Shown here: one piece after another, positions 1 to 7,694 of the stretch
How the letters are laid out: every line of letters begins with the position of its first letter
Numbering within the stretch: position 1 is the stretch's first letter
From: Ovoidimarina sediminis
GTDB lineage: Bacteria; Pseudomonadota; Alphaproteobacteria; Rhodobacterales; Rhodobacteraceae
DNA: 64,000 nucleotides
Direction of reading: 5' to 3'
Assembly: GCF_032586175.1 (NCBI RefSeq)
Contig: NZ_JAWHTE010000023.1
Span: 1 to 64,000, forward strand
Position numbers and translations under genes: made by a program
Notes under the pieces: generated by a model
Seen by the model: only the letters and a program-made list of their open reading frames with translations
Databases searched by the model: none
What the model was told of the DNA's origin: nothing

Positions 1-105
1 CGAGCCAACCCAGCATCTCACCGGACCCATAGGCCGTATCCGCCGCGAGCCGCTCCGGGGTGAGATCGAACCGCTCCACACCAGGTGCGCTGTTCCCTTC
101 AGATC
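1..105 (-). mobile_element. Fragment of a DDE transposase (IS1182/IS5-like), cut by the window edge
   Basis: Read on the minus strand, this stretch encodes about 34 residues containing the phrase LAADTAYGSGEMLGWL, which I recognise as a conserved segment of DDE-type transposases of the IS1182-like group (Asp of the DDE triad lies in AADTAYGS). The frame is closed just upstream by an in-frame stop near position 105, so the N-terminal part is missing; the rest continues beyond position 1. It is therefore a remnant or the interior of a broken element, not an intact gene as seen here. It lies at the left border of the catabolic cluster. Confidence 0.6.
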
Positions 106-112
106 AGATCCA

Positions 113-179
113 ATGCGGCCAGAGTGTCGAAATGAGGGATTACAAAGCGCAGCCCGTCTTCGATCCCCGACGTGACACA
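113..179 (-). other. Short open stretch after the TPP gene, possibly a degraded coding end
   Basis: Directly after the stop of the TPP-enzyme gene the same frame stays open for about 22 codons (GIEDGLRFVIPHFDTLAALD) and closes with TGA at 113. The reading looks protein-like but has no start codon of its own, so it may be a leftover of another gene's C-terminus joined here by rearrangement next to the transposase fragment. It could equally be chance. Confidence 0.2.
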
Positions 180-1940
180 TCAATTGGTTTCCGTCATCCC
201 TTTGGCCATATCTGTCGAATACTCGGGCTCAACCCTCGCGTCGATCAGAACGGCGTGACCTTCGCGATAGAGTGAAACGGCCGCTCGCAGCGCGCTCGAG
301 AGATCCTGAGGCGTCGCGACTGGTCCGATGCCCTTCAATCCCTGCGCGCGCGCCAGGCCGGCGAAATCGATATCGGGTTCGGCAATGGCCTGCCCGATGC
401 TCTTGTTCTCGACGGGACGGCCCCGCATCCGGGCAACCTTTTCCTGGTGCACCTCGTCATTGAAGTACGACCGGTTGTTGCACACCACTGCAACAAGCGG
501 GATGCCATAGCGCGCGGCGGTCCAGAACGCGGAGATCCCCATCATCGTGTCGCCGTCGCCCAGCACCGCCACGGGGATGCGGCCGGTCTCCTCCAGCGCC
601 AGTGCCGCGCCGACCAGCATGCCAGGGCCCGAGCCGATGCCCGCGCCCCCGTCGTAGCCAAGATAATCCAGCGGATGGCGGAACGATATCGCCGCGCCGT
701 CCCAGCCCAGCGGCAGGCGCACGAAGCTCACTGTCTCGGTGTCCAGCCCACGCGCCAGGGCGACCGGAAAGTTTTCCATCGTCAGGTGCGACCCGGGGCT
801 CGGATCCTCGGCGTCAATCGCGAACGGCACCGCGTCGGGCTCCGTGCCGCGCAGGCCATAGCGGTCCGCCAGGGCTCGGATCGCGGCATCCGGATCTGCC
901 GCAATATGCAGCTTTGCCGCTGGCTGCGCCATGTGATCCAGCGACGAACCATTGGCTAGCTGGTGATCGAGCGTCACGTTGACAAGGGCGCCCCGTGCTC
1001 CCGCCTGCCGGATCGCTCCGGCAGGGTCGACCCAGTCGAAGGCGACGACAAGGTCGGCCTCAGCAAGGGCCCGGGCGGGTGCTTCTGCGAGGAAGAACGA
1101 AGGCGGGCCGACGTGGTTCGGATGGTCCGACGGAAAGCCCGCGCCGCACTTGATATCGGTGATGACCCGCGCGTCCAGATGTTCTGCCAGGGACACGCGC
1201 AGGCCCCAGTCGTTTACAGAGCGTGACACGCGCCCGATCAGGAACACGACCGATCTGGCGGCGTCGAGCATCGCGCTCAGCGTTCCGATCTCGCGGGAGG
1301 AGGGCTCCGGCGGGGCAGGCGGACGGTAATCCTCAGGGTCTGGCGGAGCTATTTCCGCAGGGGCCTCGGCTTCCTGCACGGACACGTCGAAACACACATA
1401 GGTCGGCGCCTTCGGGGCCGTCCGCGCAATCGTATCGGCGCGGATCATCGAAGCCAGCGATGCCGGAAGACCGGCGGGCTGGTCGTCCCATTTGACGAAT
1501 GGCCGCACCAGCGCGGCCTGATCGCGCGATGTGTGGATCCAGTCAATCCACGGGCGGCGCTTCGCAGCTTCCACCGGCCCGGTCGCCCCGAAGATGACCA
1601 TCGGCACGCGGTCGCACCAGGCGTTGTAGATTGCCATCGATCCGTGCATCAGCCCCACATTGGCATGCAGGATCACCGCCATCGGCTCACCGGTGACCTT
1701 GGCCCAGCCATGAGCGATCGAGACCGCGTGCTCTTCGTGCAGACACAAGAGCATCTGCGGATCGCGATTTCCCAGATGGTTCACGAGGCTGTCATGCAAT
1801 CCCCGGAAACTCGATCCGGGATTGAGCGCCACGTGGCGGAAACCGAGAGCGCGGATGGTTTCGGCGATCAGATCGCTCCCCCACCGCCGGTCGTCCCCGT
1901 GCGATTTCGGCGTGTCGAGATCGGCTCGAGTGTTGTTCAT
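180..1940 (-). CDS. Thiamine-diphosphate-dependent 2-oxoacid decarboxylase (benzoylformate decarboxylase/ALS-like)
   Basis: 586 residues with the three-domain layout of the pyruvate oxidase/acetolactate synthase/benzoylformate decarboxylase family. The N-terminal PYR domain has the HEEHAV segment with the TPP-activating Glu near residue 69. The C-terminal PP domain has the metal/TPP motif GDG at about 461 and NN at about 488. The start is set at the ATG at 1940 because GGAG lies 6-7 bases upstream; a longer reading to 1997 would run through the promoter and operator. It is probably cytoplasmic. Its neighbours, a phthalate-type oxygenase pathway and an aldehyde dehydrogenase, suggest that it decarboxylates an aromatic 2-oxoacid to an aldehyde. 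The substrate is inferred, and an acetolactate-synthase-like carboligase is possible. A TTAGATATCTAA-like operator overlaps its promoter. Confidence 0.8.
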   Translation of the reverse strand: MNNTRADLDTPKSHGDDRRWGSDLIAETIRALGFRHVALNPGSSFRGLHDSLVNHLGNRDPQMLLCLHEEHAVSIAHGWAKVTGEPMAVILHANVGLMHGSMAIYNAWCDRVPMVIFGATGPVEAAKRRPWIDWIHTSRDQAALVRPFVKWDDQPAGLPASLASMIRADTIARTAPKAPTYVCFDVSVQEAEAPAEIAPPDPEDYRPPAPPEPSSREIGTLSAMLDAARSVVFLIGRVSRSVNDWGLRVSLAEHLDARVITDIKCGAGFPSDHPNHVGPPSFFLAEAPARALAEADLVVAFDWVDPAGAIRQAGARGALVNVTLDHQLANGSSLDHMAQPAAKLHIAADPDAAIRALADRYGLRGTEPDAVPFAIDAEDPSPGSHLTMENFPVALARGLDTETVSFVRLPLGWDGAAISFRHPLDYLGYDGGAGIGSGPGMLVGAALALEETGRIPVAVLGDGDTMMGISAFWTAARYGIPLVAVVCNNRSYFNDEVHQEKVARMRGRPVENKSIGQAIAEPDIDFAGLARAQGLKGIGPVATPQDLSSALRAAVSLYREGHAVLIDARVEPEYSTDMAKGMTETN

Positions 1941-1967
1941 GTCGCGCGCTCCGTCGAGGTAATAAAC

Positions 1968-1979
1968 TTTGATATCTAA
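1968..1979. promoter_or_regulatory. Operator site 1 (TTTGATATCTAA) on the promoter of the TPP gene
   Basis: This 12-mer matches the palindrome TTAGATATCTAA at 11 of 12 positions. On the minus strand it overlaps the -10 box of a sigma70-like promoter: TTGGCA at 1997-1992, 17-bp spacer, TATCAA at 1974-1969. Two more copies lie at 6230-6241 and 7635-7646 in the same cluster. The adjacent MarR-family gene is the obvious candidate repressor (inference). Confidence 0.7.
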
Positions 1980-2086
1980 GCTATCGACATCTGCCAAGCG
2001 ACATCGCCGGATTGCCCCGTTCCGGCTTTCGAACTAGCTTCGCTTCCAAGCTTGCACGTCCATCTCAATGCGAGGATTCTTCCGTT

Positions 2087-2626
2087 ATGAACCGTGCTTT
2101 GCGCAACAAGCCCGGGCCCGACACTCAGACGAAGGATTTCTTCGACGTCTACGGCGGCGAACGGATCGCGCATCTCACGCGGCTCTGCGCACGCGGGTTC
2201 AACAGGTCGCTGACCCGGCGTCTCGCCCATCACGGCGTGTCGTTCGGACAATGGGTCTTCCTGCGCATCCTGTGGAAGGAAGAAGGGCTGACCCAGCGTG
2301 AACTGAGCGAACGCGCGAACCTGACGGAACCGACGGTCCACACCGCGATGAACAAGCTCGAGCAGCAGGGAATCGTCACCCGCCGCACTGAAGACGGCAA
2401 CAAGCGCAAGCAACATGTCTATCTCACGGCGGAGGGCATGGCCCTACAGAAGGTTCTCGAACCTCTGGCCGTTCAAGCGAACGAAACCGCTCTGCAAGGT
2501 CTGTCCGAGGCCGAAGAAGCGCAGCTCAAACATGCGCTGATCGTGATCCTCCAGAATCTAGCCGCGGACGAAATCCAGGCGGAGGCACGGGGCGAACGGG
2601 TGCCGCCAACGCGTGGGAACGTCTGA
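2087..2626 (+). CDS. MarR-family transcriptional regulator
   Basis: 179 residues with a central winged helix-turn-helix typical of MarR proteins: a recognition region reading LTQRELSERANLTEPTVHTA, then a wing with a basic RRTEDGNKRKQ segment, between N- and C-terminal helices that would form the dimer interface. The ATG at 2087 is chosen because it follows GAGG at 2072-2075 and matches family length; the open frame extends further up. It is divergent from the TPP gene and convergent with the small gene ending at 2630. MarR proteins commonly repress catabolic genes and are released by an aromatic ligand. The three palindromic sites on this cluster's promoters fit that role. Confidence 0.88.
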   Translation: MNRALRNKPGPDTQTKDFFDVYGGERIAHLTRLCARGFNRSLTRRLAHHGVSFGQWVFLRILWKEEGLTQRELSERANLTEPTVHTAMNKLEQQGIVTRRTEDGNKRKQHVYLTAEGMALQKVLEPLAVQANETALQGLSEAEEAQLKHALIVILQNLAADEIQAEARGERVPPTRGNV

Positions 2627-2629
2627 CAG

Positions 2630-3073
2630 TCAGAATAGGAGCGCCAGTCTCTCGCAGAGCGCCGAGACCGTCATAATCTCGCGGATCGGAAGATCCGTGT
2701 CTCCGGCCTCGGGCGATACCGACAGGCCGTCCCCGTCCCAGGTCCACCAGTAGACGATTTCGCCGGCCTTGTTCCGGATCGGCATTCGGAACACTGGAAA
2801 GGCGCGGTCGGCCTTCGGGATCGTGGCGTGCCCGATCACGCGAACCGAAGCGGACTGTTTCTTCAAGGCCCGCGCGAGTTCCACCATCGCAACGAAGGCG
2901 GTTTCTCCCTTGGCAATCTCGTCCGGCGCAGACGCCCCGTTCGGCCGGATCGCCCGTAGCACATCGGGATAAGGTGCGCGCAGATGGGTGATCTGCACAT
3001 GCGCCGTACCCGCACCGGTCTCGATCGCGACGATATCGCCGGGAGAAAGACGGTCTGAAACCAGATCAGTCAT
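2630..3073 (-). CDS. Conserved hypothetical protein in the aromatic operon
   Basis: 147 residues, start ATG at 3073, 7 bases after the stop of the dihydroxyphthalate-decarboxylase-like gene, so it is the last gene of that operon. I do not recognise the family with certainty. The middle carries an aromatic-rich strand region (FPVFRMPIRN followed by IVYWWTWDGDGL) and the N-terminus has SPGDIVAI, faintly like the beta-rich Imm26-type fold. There is no signal peptide or membrane segment. Its position suggests an accessory role in the pathway, for example substrate binding or an isomerase step, but nothing in the sequence proves a reaction. Confidence 0.65.
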   Translation of the reverse strand: MTDLVSDRLSPGDIVAIETGAGTAHVQITHLRAPYPDVLRAIRPNGASAPDEIAKGETAFVAMVELARALKKQSASVRVIGHATIPKADRAFPVFRMPIRNKAGEIVYWWTWDGDGLSVSPEAGDTDLPIREIMTVSALCERLALLF

Positions 3074-3080
3074 GCGCGCC

Positions 3081-4070
3081 TCACAAGGAATAGGCTTCGT
3101 AGGTGGCGGGATGGAAAAGCTCATCGACCTTCATCCGCCGTTCCGACAGGCCCTGGCGGTGATGAATGTCTAGGAAGGTGTCCAGCACATGCTCGTTGCC
3201 CGGGACCCCGTAGGTCCAGATTTCCGGCCCGATCAGTTTACGCGCGGTCGTGAGCGTGTCTTCCACGAAGGGCATGGTGACCTTTGTGGCCGAGGTATCT
3301 GACAGGGCGAGCTGCGCCATCGCCTTCGCTTGCGTGAACGCCTTTAACAGCGCACCGGGCAGCCATGGGTGCTCATTCGCAAGGCTCTGCCGGACACCCA
3401 GCACATGCATGATCGGGAAGATCTTCGTGCGGGCATAGTGGTCCGAGGCCGCCTCGATCCCGTTCGCGAAAAGCCGCTCGACCTTCGGGTGCCCTTCGTC
3501 GAAGCACTTGAGAGTGCGTGGGCCGATGAACCCATCGATCTCACTGTCGCGCAGCATCTGGTCCAACGTCGCCCCCTCGGGCGCGGCGCTCATGTCGATC
3601 TCGTCCGGCAGCGTGATGGCAATCTTCTCCGGGCGGCCGGGGGTGTGCATCCCCCCGCGCACCCATTTTATATCGGCGGGTGTCACGCCGTAATCTTCGA
3701 GAATCCCGCGCGCCCAGACATTGGCCGTCAACTGCCATTCCGCAATGCCGATCCGCCGCCCCTTGAGGTCGGCGGGGCTGTCGATGCCCTTGTCGTTGCG
3801 GATGTAGATGGAGGAATGGCGGAACGCGCGCGACAGGAAAACCGGGATCGCAACATAGGGCGATGTGCCCTGCGATCGCTTTACACAATAGGACGAAAAG
3901 GAAAGCTCGGAGACGTCGAAGGCCTCATGCCGGAAGGCGCGAAAGAACATCTCCTCGGGTGACAGAAGCTGCGTAACCGGGGTCACGCCGTCGATCTTTA
4001 CCTGTCCATCATGGATTGGCCGCGTCCGATCATAATCGCCCATGGCGATCGAGAGGGTAAGTTTGGCCAA
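3081..4070 (-). CDS. 4,5-dihydroxyphthalate decarboxylase-like protein
   Basis: 329 residues. The opening LTLSIAMGDYDRTRPI, and the later blocks around IGIAEWQLTANVWARG and GMHTPGRPEK, are characteristic of the 4,5-dihydroxyphthalate decarboxylase (Pht5/OphC) family, which has a periplasmic-binding-protein-like fold but acts in the cytoplasm. The start is a TTG at 4070 preceded by GGGAGA with good spacing; no ATG fits the family N-terminus. It lies between the MocA dehydrogenase (23-base gap) and a small unknown gene in one operon. The family reaction converts 4,5-dihydroxyphthalate to protocatechuate. The true substrate here may be a relative of phthalate. Confidence 0.82.
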   Translation of the reverse strand: MAKLTLSIAMGDYDRTRPIHDGQVKIDGVTPVTQLLSPEEMFFRAFRHEAFDVSELSFSSYCVKRSQGTSPYVAIPVFLSRAFRHSSIYIRNDKGIDSPADLKGRRIGIAEWQLTANVWARGILEDYGVTPADIKWVRGGMHTPGRPEKIAITLPDEIDMSAAPEGATLDQMLRDSEIDGFIGPRTLKCFDEGHPKVERLFANGIEAASDHYARTKIFPIMHVLGVRQSLANEHPWLPGALLKAFTQAKAMAQLALSDTSATKVTMPFVEDTLTTARKLIGPEIWTYGVPGNEHVLDTFLDIHHRQGLSERRMKVDELFHPATYEAYSL

Positions 4071-4093
4071 GACTGTCTCCCTTTGCTTTGGTC

Positions 4094-5260
4094 TTATTGC
4101 TGGTGCAGGTCCACGAAGCCGCCCGTGCGGGCGGAGGCGAGAATGGCATGGCAGATCTCAAGGCTCGCCGCGCCCCATCCTCCCGACTGAAACGGCGGCT
4201 GGCCGAGGCGGACCGCCCGGTAGAGCGCTCGCAGAACAGCGCTCCGCGGCGCCGGATCGGGCGGCGCAGGCACGAATTCGCGCGCGGTATCGCCCCAGAT
4301 CTCGACGCCCTCGGGCGTCAGGCGCAGATCGGCCCGGTCGCAACTGACGATTACCGGGCCGAAATGCTCCGCATAAGGAGCCGCCTCCGGGGCCTCAACG
4401 GCGCCATAGGTGCGGTCCGACTTCAGCGCCGGCTCATCCGCCGGCGTAGCCAGCGATGCCAGCGCCCTGCGGGCCTTGCCGTAGGCGCCTTCGTCCTTCC
4501 GCATGCCCAATTCGCCGATCCAACCCTGCTGAGAGTCGCTGTCGTAATGGGCATAGCCCGAATAGGTCAGGCTCGCGAAACCTCCGCCCTCGAAGGCAAT
4601 CGTCGCCGTGTAGGCGCCTTCCGTCGGGCGCGCCGGGTCCCACGCCCCGGTCATCGCGGCGACGCGTTCGGCGCGCGCGCCCATCAGGGCTCGAACAAGG
4701 TCGATCTGATGCACCGCCTGGCTGAAGATCACGCCGCCGCCCTGTGCCGTGTCAAGCTCCTCGGGCCGCCGCGGACGATAGAGGAAATCGGTGTAGTTCA
4801 CGGCGTGGATCATCCGCACCGCACCGTATTCGCCCGAACCGATGAGCGCACGGGCCGCCTCCACAGGCTGATCGAAACTGTGGCTGGGCCCGGTGATCAG
4901 GTGCACGCCGGCATCTTCGGCCGCCTGAACGATGGCGTTCGCGTCCTCCATCGTGATCGCAAGGGGCTTGTCGACCAGCAGATGCTTGCCCGCCCGCGCC
5001 GCCGCGATCGCGTGATCGCGATGCATCTGGTGCGGGGTCGCGATGTAAACCGCCTCCACCTCCGGATCCCTGCAAAGCGCCTCAACCGTCCCGTAGGCCC
5101 GCCCCCCGAACTCGGCCAGAAACGCCGACCGGCTCTCCTCGCGCGGTGCGGCGCAGGCCACCAGCCGCGTGTGCGGATCGCGCCGAAGGCTCGGCAGGGT
5201 CAGCATGAACCCGCGCCCCAGCCCGGCCGCACCAAGCCGGATGGGATCAGAGATCGACAA
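4094..5260 (-). CDS. Gfo/Idh/MocA-family oxidoreductase, probable cis-dihydrodiol dehydrogenase
   Basis: 388 residues. The N-terminal Rossmann fold has GAAGLGRGF near residues 10-18, and the family signature lysine is in VDKPL (K98). The C-terminal alpha/beta domain contains GGGVIFSQAVHQIDLVR. In phthalate degraders the dihydrodiol formed by phthalate 4,5-dioxygenase is oxidised by exactly this class of enzyme (Pht4/OphB) instead of by a short-chain dehydrogenase. Its position between the PDR-type reductase and the decarboxylase supports that role. It overlaps the end of the reductase gene by 14 bases, implying translational coupling. Substrate assignment is inference from context. Confidence 0.82.
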   Translation of the reverse strand: MSISDPIRLGAAGLGRGFMLTLPSLRRDPHTRLVACAAPREESRSAFLAEFGGRAYGTVEALCRDPEVEAVYIATPHQMHRDHAIAAARAGKHLLVDKPLAITMEDANAIVQAAEDAGVHLITGPSHSFDQPVEAARALIGSGEYGAVRMIHAVNYTDFLYRPRRPEELDTAQGGGVIFSQAVHQIDLVRALMGARAERVAAMTGAWDPARPTEGAYTATIAFEGGGFASLTYSGYAHYDSDSQQGWIGELGMRKDEGAYGKARRALASLATPADEPALKSDRTYGAVEAPEAAPYAEHFGPVIVSCDRADLRLTPEGVEIWGDTAREFVPAPPDPAPRSAVLRALYRAVRLGQPPFQSGGWGAASLEICHAILASARTGGFVDLHQQ

Positions 5261-6191
5261 CCAGATCCCCCGATTTGGCGCGCGAGACGCAGATCATGAT
5301 GTAGTCATCCTTCTCCTCGTCCATCAGAACGAGATCGCGGTGATCCGCCTCGCCTTCGATCAAGCGGCACTTGCAGGTTCCGCAGGTTCCGCTTTCGCAG
5401 GAACTGACGGTCTTCTCTCCCGCATCGCGCAGGGCCTCGAGGATCGAACGGTCTGCCGGCACCTCGATCTCGCGCCCGGTGCTGGCAATCGTCACGGTAA
5501 AGGGAACATCATCCTCCCGGACGACATCGACCCCGGCAAAATCCTCGAAATGCACGCGGCCTTCCGTCCAGTGGCCGGACAGGGCCTTGATCTCCTCCAT
5601 CAGCGGCGCGGGCCCGCAACAATAGACATGCTCTGCCCCCGGCTTCTCGAAATGGTCCCAGAAATCGTAGAAGTCGTCGATATCGCCGTTGTCGTGATGC
5701 ACGGTCGCGGTGGGAAAGGACGACACTTCGTCGAGATAGGCAGTCTCCTCCGGCGTCCGGGTGCAATAGATCAGCCTGAAGGCTTTGCCCTCCGCACTCA
5801 GGTGACGCGCCATCGAAAGGATCGGCGTGATCCCGATGCCCCCGGCGATCAGCAGGTATTTCGGCGCCTCCACCAGTTCGAACTCGTTCTCGGGCGGATC
5901 GACATTCAGAACCGTGCCCTCGCGCACGTCCGCGTGCATCGAGGCCGAGCCGCCGCGCGAATTGGCCTCCCGCTTGACGGCGATGACATAGGAGGTCGGC
6001 GCCGAACCGTCGTTCAGAAGGGAATAACGCCGCATCGCCCCGCCCGGCGTCTCGACGGTGATATGCGCACCGGCCGTGAAGGACGGCAGGACAGCCCCAT
6101 CGTCCCGGGCCAGAGTGAACTCGCAGATGTCTTTTGCAAGTTCCTTGCGGCCGGTGACGGTCAACGCCATGCGCCCTTCGGGAAGGTCCAT
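5247..6191 (-). CDS. PDR/VanB-family oxygenase reductase (FMN, NADH and plant-type 2Fe-2S)
   Basis: 314 residues in the phthalate dioxygenase reductase order. A flavin domain with RRYSLLND comes first, then an NAD(H) domain with GGIGITPILSM, then a C-terminal plant-type ferredoxin with CESGTCGTCKC plus a distal Cys in IMICVS. It would pass electrons from NADH to the Rieske oxygenase encoded divergently at 6302. The start is taken at ATG 6191, which follows AAGAGG; another in-frame ATG at 6215 lacks a clear ribosome site. Operator site 2 lies 39 bases upstream, inside the spacer of the likely promoter. It begins the operon reductase, dehydrogenase, decarboxylase, unknown. Confidence 0.9.
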   Translation of the reverse strand: MDLPEGRMALTVTGRKELAKDICEFTLARDDGAVLPSFTAGAHITVETPGGAMRRYSLLNDGSAPTSYVIAVKREANSRGGSASMHADVREGTVLNVDPPENEFELVEAPKYLLIAGGIGITPILSMARHLSAEGKAFRLIYCTRTPEETAYLDEVSSFPTATVHHDNGDIDDFYDFWDHFEKPGAEHVYCCGPAPLMEEIKALSGHWTEGRVHFEDFAGVDVVREDDVPFTVTIASTGREIEVPADRSILEALRDAGEKTVSSCESGTCGTCKCRLIEGEADHRDLVLMDEEKDDYIMICVSRAKSGDLVVDL

Positions 6192-6223
6192 CCAATTGTC
6201 CTCTTGTAGAAGCATGTCGCGCT

Positions 6224-6253
6224 CTGATATTAGATATCTAAACTATTCGTCAA
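6224..6253 (-). promoter_or_regulatory. Probable promoter of the reductase operon with operator site 2 in its spacer
   Basis: On the minus strand TTGACG (6253-6248) and TATCAG (6229-6224) are separated by 18 bases. The perfect palindrome TTAGATATCTAA at 6230-6241 fills most of that spacer, where a bound repressor would block RNA polymerase. The same site lies 61 bases upstream of the divergent oxygenase gene and may control both directions. Confidence 0.65.
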
Positions 6254-6273
6254 CACATGCCAGTTCGTTGCAT

Positions 6274-6287
6274 GTACATGAATGTAC
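6274..6287. promoter_or_regulatory. Inverted repeat GTACAT-GA-ATGTAC before the oxygenase gene
   Basis: This is a perfect 6-bp inverted repeat with a 2-base centre, ending just before the ribosome site GGAGGAG of the oxygenase gene. It is too weak to be a terminator. It could be a second regulator's operator or a small mRNA structure in the leader. Confidence 0.35.
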
Positions 6288-6301
6288 TGGAGGAGCCGTC
6301 A

Positions 6302-7585
6302 ATGCTGTCAGTCGAAGAAAACGACCTGCTGACCAAGATCGACAACGATGCGCCGATGGCGGTGTTGATGCGGCAGCACTGGACGCCGGTTTGCCTGAGC
6401 GAAGAGGTTGAAGAACCAGACGGAAAACCCCTGCGGGTGGAAGCGATCGGCCGCAACTACGTGTGTTTCCGCGACACCGACGGGCGGCTCGGGCTGCTTG
6501 ACGAACTCTGTCCGCACCGCAAGGCCTCGCTCGTCTACGGCCGCAACGAGGAATGCGGGCTGCGCTGCCTCTATCACGGCTGGAAATTCGACGTGGACGG
6601 CAATTGCGTTGCGATGTCGTCCGAACCCGAGGAGTCGCCTCTGCACGGCAAGGTCAAGCACCGCTCCTACCCAACACGCGAATGGGGCGGCTTCGTCTGG
6701 GCCTGGCTCGACACCGAACGCGAGGCGCCGGAATTCCAGCCGCCCGCCTTCGCGCCGACCGAAGACACCGAGGTTTCGATCCTTAAGATCCGCATCCCGG
6801 CCAATTGGGCGCAGATCACCGAAGGCCAGATCGACTCCGCGCATTCATCCTCGCTGCATTCCTCGGATATGGTTCCCGCACGGGTCAAAGGCGCCTCGGC
6901 GGATGACAAATCCTGGTACCGCCCGTCGACCGACAAGTCGCCGCGCATGCAGACCCAGACCACCCCCTACGGCTTCCACTACGCAGCGATTCGCAAGCCG
7001 ATCAAGAACGCCGGCACGCACAATTACCTGCGGATCACAGAGTATATCGCGCCCTTCACGTCGCTTATCCCACCGAACAACAACTACAACGTGGCCACGG
7101 TGATCGTGCCGATCAGCGACGAGGAATCCTTCTTCCACTTCATCGCCTGGGGCGGCCAGGCCTGCCCGTCGACCACGGAATGGCGCAAATTCGCCCACGC
7201 GCAGCCGGGGATCGACCTGGATAACAAGTGGCGCTCCCGCCGGACGCTGGAAAACGACTTCCTGCAGGATCGCCAGATGATGAAGCTTGGCAATTTCACC
7301 GGCGTGCTCGGCATCCCCAATCAAGACATCGTGATGTGGGTGTCGATGGGCCCCCGGGTCGACCGGTCTTCCGATCTTCTGGGCGCGTCCGACCTTGCGA
7401 TTGTCGAATTCCGGCGGCTCATGAGCGACGCGGCCCGTCGCGTGGCCGAGGGCGGCGCCGCGATCGGCACCGAAGAACCGCACGTGCCGCATGCGACCAT
7501 TTCCTCCAAGGAAGGTGTCTTTCCGAAGGATGTGGACTGGCGAACGCTGGGCGAAGAAAGCCAACAGATCTCTGCCGCGGAGTAG
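6302..7585 (+). CDS. Rieske oxygenase large subunit, phthalate 4,5-dioxygenase type
   Basis: 427 residues. The N-terminal Rieske domain has the 2Fe-2S ligands C70, H72, C89 and H92 (CPHR and CLYHGW). The catalytic domain carries DSAHSSSLHSS with the mononuclear-iron histidines, and the later block PNQDIVMW is typical of phthalate 4,5-dioxygenase oxygenases (Pht3/OphA2), which work as homo-oligomers without a small subunit. Start ATG 6302 follows GGAGGAG. With the divergent PDR reductase, MocA dehydrogenase and decarboxylase it completes a phthalate-like route that ends in a catechol-type product. No ring-cleavage dioxygenase gene for that product is present nearby. Confidence 0.9.
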   Translation: MLSVEENDLLTKIDNDAPMAVLMRQHWTPVCLSEEVEEPDGKPLRVEAIGRNYVCFRDTDGRLGLLDELCPHRKASLVYGRNEECGLRCLYHGWKFDVDGNCVAMSSEPEESPLHGKVKHRSYPTREWGGFVWAWLDTEREAPEFQPPAFAPTEDTEVSILKIRIPANWAQITEGQIDSAHSSSLHSSDMVPARVKGASADDKSWYRPSTDKSPRMQTQTTPYGFHYAAIRKPIKNAGTHNYLRITEYIAPFTSLIPPNNNYNVATVIVPISDEESFFHFIAWGGQACPSTTEWRKFAHAQPGIDLDNKWRSRRTLENDFLQDRQMMKLGNFTGVLGIPNQDIVMWVSMGPRVDRSSDLLGASDLAIVEFRRLMSDAARRVAEGGAAIGTEEPHVPHATISSKEGVFPKDVDWRTLGEESQQISAAE

Positions 7586-7597
7586 GTCTGTCCGTGC

Positions 7598-7626
7598 TTG
7601 ACAGAATGTCGCAGCCGGTATGTAAA
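7598..7626 (+). promoter_or_regulatory. Probable sigma70-like promoter of the aldehyde dehydrogenase/TRAP operon
   Basis: TTGACA at 7598-7603, a 17-base spacer and TGTAAA at 7621-7626 form the best core promoter I see in the cluster. Operator site 3 begins 9 bases after the -10 box, so it would cover the start of transcription. Confidence 0.6.
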
Positions 7627-7634
7627 CAGAGAAA

Positions 7635-7646
7635 ATAGATATCTAA
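7635..7646. promoter_or_regulatory. Operator site 3 (ATAGATATCTAA)
   Basis: This 12-mer matches TTAGATATCTAA at 11 of 12 positions and lies 49 bases before the aldehyde dehydrogenase start, just downstream of a good -10 box. It belongs to the same set as 1968-1979 and 6230-6241. Confidence 0.7.
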
Positions 7647-7694
7647 GAAAATGAACGGCGGCGCTCTGCAACCGCCGTTGCAAGGGGAGAGAGA

